Part shown: piece by piece, positions 39,657-47,144 of the stretch | Layout: each line of letters begins with the position of its first letter | Position numbering within the stretch: the first letter of the stretch is position 1 | DNA from: Lwoffella lincolnii | GTDB taxonomy: Bacteria; Pseudomonadota; Gammaproteobacteria; Pseudomonadales; Moraxellaceae | Assembly: GCF_002014765.1 (NCBI RefSeq) | Contig: NZ_MUYT01000002.1 | Location: 61,397-125,396, forward strand | DNA: 64,000 bases | Direction of reading: 5' to 3' | Translations under genes and position numbers: made by a program | Notes under the pieces: generated by a model | What the model was told of the DNA's origin: nothing | What the model saw: the letters and a program-made list of their open reading frames with translations, nothing else | Databases searched by the model: none

Positions 39657-40325
39657 TTAGCGGATAACTTTACCTGTGATGGCATCTTTGATTTGACTGG
39701 GCTTATGGTAACCCAAAGTATCACCTTGCAAATAGCCGATATCATCGCCAAAATAGCAGATGGCTTCTGGCAAAGTTTTGGCAGGTGCTTGTCCAGATGG
39801 GTTGCAACTGGTGGAAACAATAAAACCAAAGGGATTATCGGCTGACACCATGTGCCGACACACCTGCTGTATGATTGGGTGGGCAATGACTCGCACTGCC
39901 AAACTGCCATGCTCACCAGTCAGCCAATGGGGCAGGTTAATGCCATGGGGTAAGGGCAATAGCCATGTGCTGGCTTGCGTTTGTGCTTGTGGGGGTTGGT
40001 CTTTTAGGTGTTGGGCTTGCCAGCTTTTTTCAAGTTGCTGGCGTTGCTTATTGGTTAAAGTAACCAGCAGTGGAATGAGTCGCTCAGTGGTGTCCGTCAG
40101 CACAATCAAGCCTTTATTAACATGACGCTGTTTGATGGTCAGTATCTTGATGACAGCTTGCTCGTTCATGGCATCACAACCAATACCCCACACACTCTCA
40201 GTCGGGTATGCCAACAGCTCACCTTGTTTAAGCCATTGACTGGCAATCATTGGCTCAGTGGTGATGCAAGATGGATATGATGATGACAACAAAGGTTGGG
40301 TGGTGGTCATTGGGTGTCTGTCCAT
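39657..40325 (-). CDS. tsaC: L-threonylcarbamoyladenylate synthase TsaC
   Basis: Makes threonylcarbamoyl-AMP for the t6A37 modification of ANN-decoding tRNAs. The YrdC/Sua5 fold is marked by LAYPTESVWGIGCDA near 34-48, the KQRHVNKGLIVL segment with substrate-binding Lys/Arg, and FIVSTSCNPSGQAPA near 170. 222 residues, longer than E. coli TsaC (190) by an N-terminal tail and a Gln/Pro/Ala insert near 110-120. An ATG five codons in is an alternative start. It follows dprA by about 20 bp; the LysM-dprA-tsaC order is common in gammaproteobacteria. Confidence 0.9.
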   Translation of the reverse strand: MDRHPMTTTQPLLSSSYPSCITTEPMIASQWLKQGELLAYPTESVWGIGCDAMNEQAVIKILTIKQRHVNKGLIVLTDTTERLIPLLVTLTNKQRQQLEKSWQAQHLKDQPPQAQTQASTWLLPLPHGINLPHWLTGEHGSLAVRVIAHPIIQQVCRHMVSADNPFGFIVSTSCNPSGQAPAKTLPEAICYFGDDIGYLQGDTLGYHKPSQIKDAITGKVIR

Positions 40326-40344
40326 TAAACCAAATTAAACTTGG

Positions 40345-41583
40345 CTAAACTCTTAGGTAGCGTCCACCTTGAGTCATGACCAGCCCCATCAGCTCAAGCT
40401 CCATCAGTTGTACCAGCAGGGTTTGGACATCTTTACCCAACTTAACCGCTAAATTGTCTAGGTCTATGCCTCTCCAGTCAATGTGGGCATAGATTGCTTG
40501 TAGGTGTGTGGGTACAGTGATTTGTGATACAGAGGTGGCACTGGTGATGGTTGAAGTCGATGGTTGGTCAGTGTTGATATTTTCTGGTGGTTGATTGATG
40601 TGCGGTTTGTTGGTTTGATGCTGATGAGCATACGTTGGCGGTTGAGTATTGGGCTGGCTAATACGGCTGATGATGTGTCGCTGTGTTTGTACATCTTCGA
40701 TGACTTGCTCAGGGTGATAGATGAGCGTTGCCCCTTCTCGTATCAAATGGTGACAGCCTTCAGCGTTGGCATTATCAATGTGACTGGGTATGGCAAAGAC
40801 CTGCTTACCTTGTTCACTGGTCAGCCGTGCGGTGATGAGTGAACCACTTTGGACGGTGGCCTCGGTAACAATGGTGGCAAGACTTAAACCTGCAACCAAA
40901 CGGTTACGCCGTGGAAAGGTGTGCTTACTGGCGGGAGTGCTGGGTAACAGCTCACTTACCAAACAGCCCCCTGTCTGAACAATACGCTCAAACAGCAAAG
41001 CATGACTGCTGGGATAACAGACATCAATGCCAGTGCCCATCACACCCACAGTGCGTCCAAGTTGTTCAGGTGAACTTTGTTCTAACGCCCCAAGGTGAGC
41101 TTGCTTATCTACCCCTTGAGCCAAGCCACTGGTGATGACATAGCCCCGCTCAGCCAAATATTGTGCCATGTCAAAGGTGATTTTTTGTGCGTGTGGCGTG
41201 GGCTTGCGACTGCCAACAATGGCAATTTGGGCATCTTGCAAGCGTGCTACGTTGCCTTTGACAAACAGCAACGGTGGTGGGTCATATAGATGGCTTAATT
41301 GTTGAGGATAATCTTTGCCATCAGCAAAGACTAGCTGATACTCACCTTGATAAACAGACCGCTCAATCTGCTCTAACACCTGCTGACTTTTATCTGTGTC
41401 TTGATGGCGAGCCACATGTGTGGCATGAATGCCAATCTTTGCCCAAGCCTGCCCACCAGCATCAAGAGCCGACCTTGCTGACCCAAAATGGGTCAATAGT
41501 TTGTGATAGGCAGTCAATGACGCATTGACTTGTTGCCAAAGGCTCAATATCGCTTGCTGTTGATGGGTGAGTATCACTGTCAT
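40345..41583 (-). CDS. dprA: DNA-processing protein DprA
   Basis: Recombination mediator that protects incoming single-stranded DNA and loads RecA during natural transformation. The Rossmann domain (about 85-290) has IAIVGSRKPTPHA, ITSGLAQGVDKQAHLGAL, MGTGIDVCYPSSH, FPRRNRLVAGLS and ALITARLTSEQGKQVFAIP-type motifs (core SGSLITARLTSEQGK). A Gln/His/Thr-rich linker (about 305-350) leads to a C-terminal winged helix (DWRGIDLDNLAVKLG). Moraxella species are naturally competent, in line with this gene. Confidence 0.94.
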   Translation of the reverse strand: MTVILTHQQQAILSLWQQVNASLTAYHKLLTHFGSARSALDAGGQAWAKIGIHATHVARHQDTDKSQQVLEQIERSVYQGEYQLVFADGKDYPQQLSHLYDPPPLLFVKGNVARLQDAQIAIVGSRKPTPHAQKITFDMAQYLAERGYVITSGLAQGVDKQAHLGALEQSSPEQLGRTVGVMGTGIDVCYPSSHALLFERIVQTGGCLVSELLPSTPASKHTFPRRNRLVAGLSLATIVTEATVQSGSLITARLTSEQGKQVFAIPSHIDNANAEGCHHLIREGATLIYHPEQVIEDVQTQRHIISRISQPNTQPPTYAHQHQTNKPHINQPPENINTDQPSTSTITSATSVSQITVPTHLQAIYAHIDWRGIDLDNLAVKLGKDVQTLLVQLMELELMGLVMTQGGRYLRV

Positions 41584-41619
41584 AAATCAAAACCATTATC
41601 AAAAATATGCCATAAAAAC

Positions 41620-41649
41620 ATAAAAATAAGGCAGATAACATTATCTGCC
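41620..41649 (-). terminator. Terminator after the LysM gene
   Basis: GGCAGATAA and TTATCTGCC pair perfectly (41630-41638 with 41641-41649); on the minus strand a T-rich tract follows. It lies about 45 bp past the LysM-gene stop and just before dprA. Confidence 0.75.
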
Positions 41650-41695
41650 CGATTGATGCGACATGGGAGTAAATGGCAATGTGATGATTAAATAC

Positions 41696-42817
41696 TTAAA
41701 TATAAGGTGGTGGCAATAACTTATCACCCACATCTAACGGCACTGTTGAGTCAAGCACATACGCATAGCTGATGTTATCAAATGTTTTAAATATCATCAC
41801 GTTGCCAGCAGGCTCACTGGGTAGGCGCACTGTTGCGTCATCATCTCGTATGTCTCGCACCAATGCCCCACTGCGATAAACCGTCAGCACATCACCAGGA
41901 TTTGCCCCTTGTAGTGCACCCAAGTTAATAGACACCACACTGCCTTGCCCAGCATAGTTGATAGAATCCATCACCCTTAAAATACGACCGCCACGGCTGA
42001 CTTGAGCAGGACGAAGATTAAACACAGGAGGAACAAAATTACCCAATTCGACAAAGACACGATCACCTTCACGCACTTCTTTATCATAGTTTTTTAGCAA
42101 CTGTAGGCTAGATATGCCATTGCTCGCCACATCAGTAACGATGCCTGATGCCACTTGTGTAACCTCTAAGCCCATGACTTGATTGGTTAATGGGTCTACA
42201 TACGGCTGACCTTCACGATACACACCATATCTTTGACCAACAATTAACGGAACACCTTTGACATAGATTTTATCCCCTTCTGCGGTAAGCAGATTGCGAT
42301 TTTTAGATGCCAAGACATACGGTGTGGCTTCATAATTGGTTGGGTCGACGATGACGGTCTTATCCAACCAATGACGAATGGTAGATAACGGAATGGCAGG
42401 AATGCTATTGGCAACATCAGTAACAACAACAGAAGGGGTTTGGGTAACTTGAGGGGTTTGGGTAACTTGACCTGTAACGTGTTTTTCTACCCCTGCACAG
42501 CCTTCACCTGTATCAATGCCAACCATGGTCTCACCACGAATGACACACAAAATTAAAATATCCCCGGGGTAGATAAGATGGGGGTTTTTAATCTGTGGAT
42601 TGGTTGCCCAAATCTCACGCCAACGAGCAGGGCTTTCAAGGTAACGCCCCGAGATGTGCCAAAGGGTATCGCCTTTTTTTACCACATAACGGTTGGGGGC
42701 ATCTGCCTTAAAGGTCGGTGGGGGATTGTCCGCTTGAGCAGGAATGGCTGACAGCAACGTGGCTGCCATGACACTGCCAGTAAGCATTTTTTTAACAAAG
42801 CGAGCGGTGTTTTTCAT
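41696..42817 (-). CDS. Exported LysM-domain protein
   Basis: Periplasmic peptidoglycan-binding protein of about 373 residues. The signal peptide ends near IPAQA-D (about residue 29). A LysM domain (about 42-90; YVVKKGDTLWHISGRYL, then IYPGDIL) is followed by a linker with the repeat VTQTPQVTQTP and by a larger domain of unknown fold with a VGQRYGVYREG region. The ATG at 42817 is chosen; two ATGs five and four codons upstream are possible. The gene-order link to dprA is widely conserved, but the role is unknown beyond wall binding. Confidence 0.85.
   Translation of the reverse strand: MKNTARFVKKMLTGSVMAATLLSAIPAQADNPPPTFKADAPNRYVVKKGDTLWHISGRYLESPARWREIWATNPQIKNPHLIYPGDILILCVIRGETMVGIDTGEGCAGVEKHVTGQVTQTPQVTQTPSVVVTDVANSIPAIPLSTIRHWLDKTVIVDPTNYEATPYVLASKNRNLLTAEGDKIYVKGVPLIVGQRYGVYREGQPYVDPLTNQVMGLEVTQVASGIVTDVASNGISSLQLLKNYDKEVREGDRVFVELGNFVPPVFNLRPAQVSRGGRILRVMDSINYAGQGSVVSINLGALQGANPGDVLTVYRSGALVRDIRDDDATVRLPSEPAGNVMIFKTFDNISYAYVLDSTVPLDVGDKLLPPPYI
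42435..42470. repeat. 18-bp in-frame tandem duplication in the LysM gene
   Basis: GGGGTTTGGGTAACTTGA occurs exactly twice in a row, at 42435-42452 and 42453-42470. It codes the duplicated VTQTPQ linker. Confidence 0.88.
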
Positions 42818-43001
42818 TGTTGTATCCATCATAAAATGACATTGAGCATAAAATGAAACTGAACTGGAATCATTGCAATCATGACCAAATAAACATTGTA
42901 TCTCATTTACATATCGTCTAACAATAACATAATATCAGCAAGATTTGGCAACAAACTGACAAAATGAGCCATTTTTTAGCTAAAAATTCAATTTTTGCCC
43001 A

Positions 43002-44432
43002 TCATTTCGCCACGACAAACTTCTCAATCTGCTCACGCACTAACTGGGCATCATTGTCCAATACCGTAACGTGCTGTGGCAAGGCTTCAATGCCTTTGGT
43101 ATGCTCAGGTCTAGGAATGTCAATCTCACCCACCGCTTCATTGATGGTTTGAGCAAATTTAGCAGGCAGTGCGGTTTCAGCACAGATGATGATTTCATCA
43201 TCTTGACGCACTTGACGAGCCACTTTCACGCCGTCTGCCGTGTGTGGGTCCAGTAAGTCATCATCACTTTCATAGACAGATTTAATGGTGGCAATGCGGT
43301 CGGCGTGGGTGGATTTACCTGACGCAAAGCCGTATTTATTGTTAATATTTTCTAATAACTCTTTTAAGTTAAAACCTTGCCCGCTGTTCACATTTGCCCA
43401 AAGTTGGCTTAATTTTTCACCATCTTTGTCTAACAACAAATAAATAAATCGCTCAAAATTAGATGCTTTAGAGATGTCCATTGATGGGCTAGATGTCACA
43501 TAAGTCTTATCAGCGGTGCGTGGGGTGTATTTTCCTGTGGTAAAAAAATCATTCAAGACATCATTTTCATTGGTCGCCACAATTAGTCGCCCAATGGGCA
43601 AGCCCATTTCACGAGCAATGTGTCCTGCACAAATATTGCCAAAGTTGCCCGATGGCACACAAAAACTGACCTTTTGACCATTATCGGTGGTACTGGCAAA
43701 ATAGCCTTTAAAATAATACACGATTTGAGCCAAGATACGTCCCCAGTTGATGGAATTGACCGTGCCTAAGTCATATTTGGCTTTAAAGTTGGCATCTTGT
43801 TGTAAGGCTTTGACAATGTCTTGACAGTCATCAAACATGCCTTTAATGGCAATGTTATGAATGTTTTTATCGTCTAAGCCATACATTTGGGCTCGCTGAA
43901 ACGCACTCATTTTGCCATACGGCGACATCATAAACACTTCAATGTTGTCTTTGCCACGCAAGGCATATTCAGCGGCACTGCCTGTGTCGCCTGATGTTGC
44001 ACCGATGATGGTCAGACGTTCGCCTTTTTGTTTTAGCACATATTCAAAGGCATTACCCAAAAACTGCATGGCAATGTCTTTAAAGGCTAACGTTGGGCCA
44101 TTGGACAATTCAAGAATTTTGATGCCATCTTTTAATGTACGAATGGGCGTGATGTCATTTGTACCAAAGGTTTGGGCAGTGTAAGTTTTGTCAATCAAAT
44201 TTTTTAAGTCCACTTTTGGTATGTCAGTGGCAAATAAGCTCATAATTTCAAAAGCCAAGTCTTGATACCCTGTTTTTGTGGTGCTAAGTTCACGCCATTG
44301 AGTTAACGTGGCATCATCAATCTGTGGGTAGCTCTCAGGGAGCATCAAGCCACCATCTGGGGCAAGTCCCATCAGTAACACATCACTAAATGACATTTTT
44401 TCGGTATTGCCACGGGTGCTGATATAGTGCAT
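43002..44432 (-). CDS. thrC: Threonine synthase ThrC
   Basis: PLP enzyme converting O-phosphohomoserine to threonine. N-terminal YISTRGN, LELSNGPTLAFKDIAMQFLG near 110 (core GPTLAFKD, with the PLP lysine), IIGATSGDTGSAAEYAL near 143, and FCVPSGNFGNICAG near 260 are diagnostic. About 476 residues, of the long gammaproteobacterial/fungal type. The ATG at 44432 has TTGGAA upstream; a TTG at 44444 would add four residues. It interrupts the usual LysM / fmt-rsmB neighbourhood. Confidence 0.95.
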   Translation of the reverse strand: MHYISTRGNTEKMSFSDVLLMGLAPDGGLMLPESYPQIDDATLTQWRELSTTKTGYQDLAFEIMSLFATDIPKVDLKNLIDKTYTAQTFGTNDITPIRTLKDGIKILELSNGPTLAFKDIAMQFLGNAFEYVLKQKGERLTIIGATSGDTGSAAEYALRGKDNIEVFMMSPYGKMSAFQRAQMYGLDDKNIHNIAIKGMFDDCQDIVKALQQDANFKAKYDLGTVNSINWGRILAQIVYYFKGYFASTTDNGQKVSFCVPSGNFGNICAGHIAREMGLPIGRLIVATNENDVLNDFFTTGKYTPRTADKTYVTSSPSMDISKASNFERFIYLLLDKDGEKLSQLWANVNSGQGFNLKELLENINNKYGFASGKSTHADRIATIKSVYESDDDLLDPHTADGVKVARQVRQDDEIIICAETALPAKFAQTINEAVGEIDIPRPEHTKGIEALPQHVTVLDNDAQLVREQIEKFVVAK

Positions 44433-44527
44433 TTGATTTTCCAATGATTAATTAAAGTTCATACCATTGATGGCTTACTGTGGTCGGTTTGCTGTGGTTG
44501 CCCAAACACATCGTCGCCAACACATTA

Positions 44528-45892
44528 TCACATTCTTTTATTTAACAACACATAATAAAACCCATCACCGCCATTGGGGTTAATGGGTAAACATTGATAA
44601 CCAATGTCTCGTTTGATTTGGTTATTTAAATTCAACACAAAATCCACCACATCAGCATTTTGATTTTTGCTCAAAAAAACTTGGATTTGCTGTTCGTTTT
44701 CTGCTTTTAATAACGAACAAGTAATATACAACAAATACCCCCCAACCGCCAAATTTTGCCAACAATTTGCCAAAATTTGCCGTTGCAAGCTCACCGTTTG
44801 TGCCACATCATGTTCAGTACGAAGTAGGGCAATGTCAGGGTGTCGACGTATCACCCCTGTGGCAGTACATGGAGCATCTAACACAATGACATCAAAGGGC
44901 GCATCCACAACAAAGGTGGTGGCATCATCGCACACCAATGTTACTTTTTTATTCTGTAACTGCAATCGCTCAAGGTTTTCACCCACTTTTTTTAGACGTT
45001 CTTTATCATTATCAAGTGCAACAACTTGTGCAAATTGTTCCACATGAAACAACTCTAATAAGTGAGTCAACTTCCCCCCTGGAGCCGTGCAAGTGTCTAG
45101 TAATGTCATCGGTTTTGCTAATGGCAATTCATGCAAAATATAACCACCAAGCTGGGCATGCAAATCCTGTATACTGACCCAGCCATCATTAAAATGAGGT
45201 AATTGGGTGATTTTAACGTTATCAATTAGGCGTATGGCTTGGGTGTCATTAAAGCCTGTTGTGACAATATCAAAGTTGATGTTTTGTTCATTCAGCAGTT
45301 TGGCATAATCAGCCATGGTGCTAAATTGGGCATTGACTCGCAAAAAAATCGGGGCAGATTGGCGTAATGCTTGCCCCAATTCACCATAATACTCACCCCA
45401 ATCTTGCTTAAGCTGTTGGGCAAGCCAGTTGGGCAAACTGTGGTTTTTGGTGATTTTTTTGTGGAATTTAGCAGGGTTTTTTTGTACTTTTCGTAAAATC
45501 GCATTGACAAGCCCTGCACCGTAACCTCTATTCAGTTGCTTTATCGCTTCAACCGTTGCACCAATCGCTGCATAATCGGGCGTATCCATATATAATAGTT
45601 GGTATAAACCAATATTCAAACCTGCCCAAACACCTTTATCACTGACCTCTCTTTCAATCAGGCCCTCGCCAATGCGAGACAATGCCCACCATTGACGCAG
45701 TGTGCCAAGTAACAATTCATGAGCAAACCCTTTATCTTGGGGCGATACGCTACCTAGTAAATCATTCAATAATGTGGCAAGCGATTGACCTTGTTGGATT
45801 TTCTCAAGGATTATAATGATTTTGGCACGAGTACTAAGCAAGGTGCCAGACGAAGGATTAGACGACATGCTGGGAGCATTGTGGCACATCAT
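44528..45892 (-). CDS. rsmB: 16S rRNA m5C967 methyltransferase RsmB
   Basis: Methylates C967 of 16S rRNA with SAM. An N-terminal NusB-like domain (about 20-160; FAHELLLGTLRQWW, GLVNAILRKVQKN) precedes the methyltransferase domain with LLDTCTAPGGKLTHLLEL (SAM motif I), VLDAPCTATGVIRRHPDI (the conserved PC cysteine) and LLYITCSLLKAENEQQ (the catalytic TC cysteine). Its ATG overlaps the fmt stop (ATGATG), so it is coupled to fmt. It contains a parS-like word in its coding sequence. Confidence 0.95.
   Translation of the reverse strand: MMCHNAPSMSSNPSSGTLLSTRAKIIIILEKIQQGQSLATLLNDLLGSVSPQDKGFAHELLLGTLRQWWALSRIGEGLIEREVSDKGVWAGLNIGLYQLLYMDTPDYAAIGATVEAIKQLNRGYGAGLVNAILRKVQKNPAKFHKKITKNHSLPNWLAQQLKQDWGEYYGELGQALRQSAPIFLRVNAQFSTMADYAKLLNEQNINFDIVTTGFNDTQAIRLIDNVKITQLPHFNDGWVSIQDLHAQLGGYILHELPLAKPMTLLDTCTAPGGKLTHLLELFHVEQFAQVVALDNDKERLKKVGENLERLQLQNKKVTLVCDDATTFVVDAPFDVIVLDAPCTATGVIRRHPDIALLRTEHDVAQTVSLQRQILANCWQNLAVGGYLLYITCSLLKAENEQQIQVFLSKNQNADVVDFVLNLNNQIKRDIGYQCLPINPNGGDGFYYVLLNKRM
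45036..45051. promoter_or_regulatory. parS-like site (two mismatches)
   Basis: TGTTCCACATGAAACA inside rsmB differs from the canonical parS TGTTTCACGTGAAACA at positions 5 and 9. It is the leftmost of seven such words and the weakest by symmetry. Confidence 0.4.
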
Positions 45893-46950
45893 ACAAACAT
45901 ATCTCCATCATTTAACTTATCCCCATTGGCAATTTGCTCGGCAGTGAGTGGTTTACCACCTGCCCATTGCATTTTGGTGATGTTAATTAGCCTTTGCATA
46001 CCATCTGCTCCTTTACCACAAGCAATCAAAATCGCATTACGCCCCACACTCACCACATATCCTGCTGGATAGGTGGTGGTTTGCTCAGGCTTAATGGGCT
46101 TGGCTTCCAGTATTTTTATTCGTGCATTGTGGTCTTTATCGTTATCCAAATAACTAAAGGCATTTAACGCTCGAATATGACGTTGAATGGTGAAAGCATC
46201 TTCTTGCCAGTTTATTTTGCCTTCTTCGGTGGTGATTTTTTTGGCATAGTTGGCAACCGTGTCTTCTTGTTTTTGAGCATTTTCTTGATAATTTTGCAAC
46301 TCTGCCAACACAGTAACAATCGCTTTGCCACCTAATTGTGCCAGTTTGTCATGCAAGGTTTGGGTGGTGTCGGTATCGGTGATTTCACAACCCACTTGAT
46401 ATAGCATATCACCTGTATCCAGTCCTTTTGCCATTTGCATGATGGTAATGCCTGTTTTAGCATCACCTGCTAAAATGGCTCGTTGAATGGGGGCTGACCC
46501 ACGCCAACGTGGTAACAAAGAAGCATGAATGTTTAGACAACCAAAGGTGGGCATGTTGAGCACACCAAGTGGTAAAATCAAACCATACGCTGCGACAACC
46601 ATCACATCAGGGCGGTAATTTGCCAATGTTTCACGTGAAACTTGACCACTGATGCCATTGTCTGGTTGATACTTTAGGCTAAAACTGACAGGTTGCTCCA
46701 CAGGAATATGATGGGCAAGGGCCAATTCTTTAACAGGACTTGCAGTCAGCTTTTGTCCACGCCCTGCCTTGCGGTCAGGTTGGGTATAGACAGCGATGAT
46801 GTCAATGTTTAGCTGATGTTGATGGTCAATTAAGGTTTGTAAGGCAACTTTAGCAAAGTCAGGCGTGCCTGCAAATACCACTCGAGTTTTTTTGGTTTTT
46901 TCTTGGGCGGTTTTTGCTTGTAAGGTGCTAACAGGTGGGCTTGAATTCAT
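45889..46950 (-). CDS. fmt: Methionyl-tRNA formyltransferase Fmt
   Basis: Formylates initiator Met-tRNA. The formyl-transfer domain (about 20-230) has VVFAGTPDFAKVAL, the loop VYTQPDRKAGRGQKLTASPVK (core PDRKAGRG), GCLNIHASLLPRWRGSAPIQRA with the catalytic Asn/His, and MQMAKGLDTGDML with Asp. The C-terminal tRNA-binding barrel follows. At 353 residues it is longer than E. coli Fmt (315) by an N-terminal tail rich in Lys/Thr/Gln and inserts. AAAGG lies eight bases before the ATG. Its leader contains four 15-bp repeats. def, its usual partner, is about 9 kb away. Confidence 0.95.
   Translation of the reverse strand: MNSSPPVSTLQAKTAQEKTKKTRVVFAGTPDFAKVALQTLIDHQHQLNIDIIAVYTQPDRKAGRGQKLTASPVKELALAHHIPVEQPVSFSLKYQPDNGISGQVSRETLANYRPDVMVVAAYGLILPLGVLNMPTFGCLNIHASLLPRWRGSAPIQRAILAGDAKTGITIMQMAKGLDTGDMLYQVGCEITDTDTTQTLHDKLAQLGGKAIVTVLAELQNYQENAQKQEDTVANYAKKITTEEGKINWQEDAFTIQRHIRALNAFSYLDNDKDHNARIKILEAKPIKPEQTTTYPAGYVVSVGRNAILIACGKGADGMQRLINITKMQWAGGKPLTAEQIANGDKLNDGDMFV
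46627..46642. promoter_or_regulatory. parS-like site (one mismatch)
   Basis: TGTTTCACGTGAAACT in fmt matches the ParB-binding consensus at 15 of 16 positions, including the central CACGTG. Confidence 0.65.
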
Positions 46951-46960
46951 AACGCTTACC

Positions 46961-47020
46961 TTTATTTAATTTAACTTTATTTAATTTAACTTTATTTAAT
47001 TTAACTTTATTTAACCTAAC
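46961..47020. repeat. Four 15-bp tandem repeats in the fmt leader
   Basis: TTTATTTAATTTAAC is repeated exactly at 46961, 46976 and 46991, with a two-base variant at 47006-47020. The array begins only ten bases upstream of the fmt start, so it lies in the 5' leader or promoter. Confidence 0.9.
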
Positions 47021-47097
47021 TTTAACTGATGCCGAATTTAACTGATGTGGCTGATGTCATATGTCATGTTGATGCCCAAATTTCAATGTCCACACAA

Positions 47098-47142
47098 TTT
47101 TTGTATCCTAAGTTTTTGTATCCTAAGTTCTTGTATCCTAAG
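47098..47142. repeat. Three 15-bp tandem repeats after the hybrid kinase gene
   Basis: TTTTTGTATCCTAAG at 47098 and 47113 and a one-base variant at 47128. The array ends two bases before the kinase stop codon on the minus strand. Confidence 0.88.
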
Positions 47143-47144
47143 TT

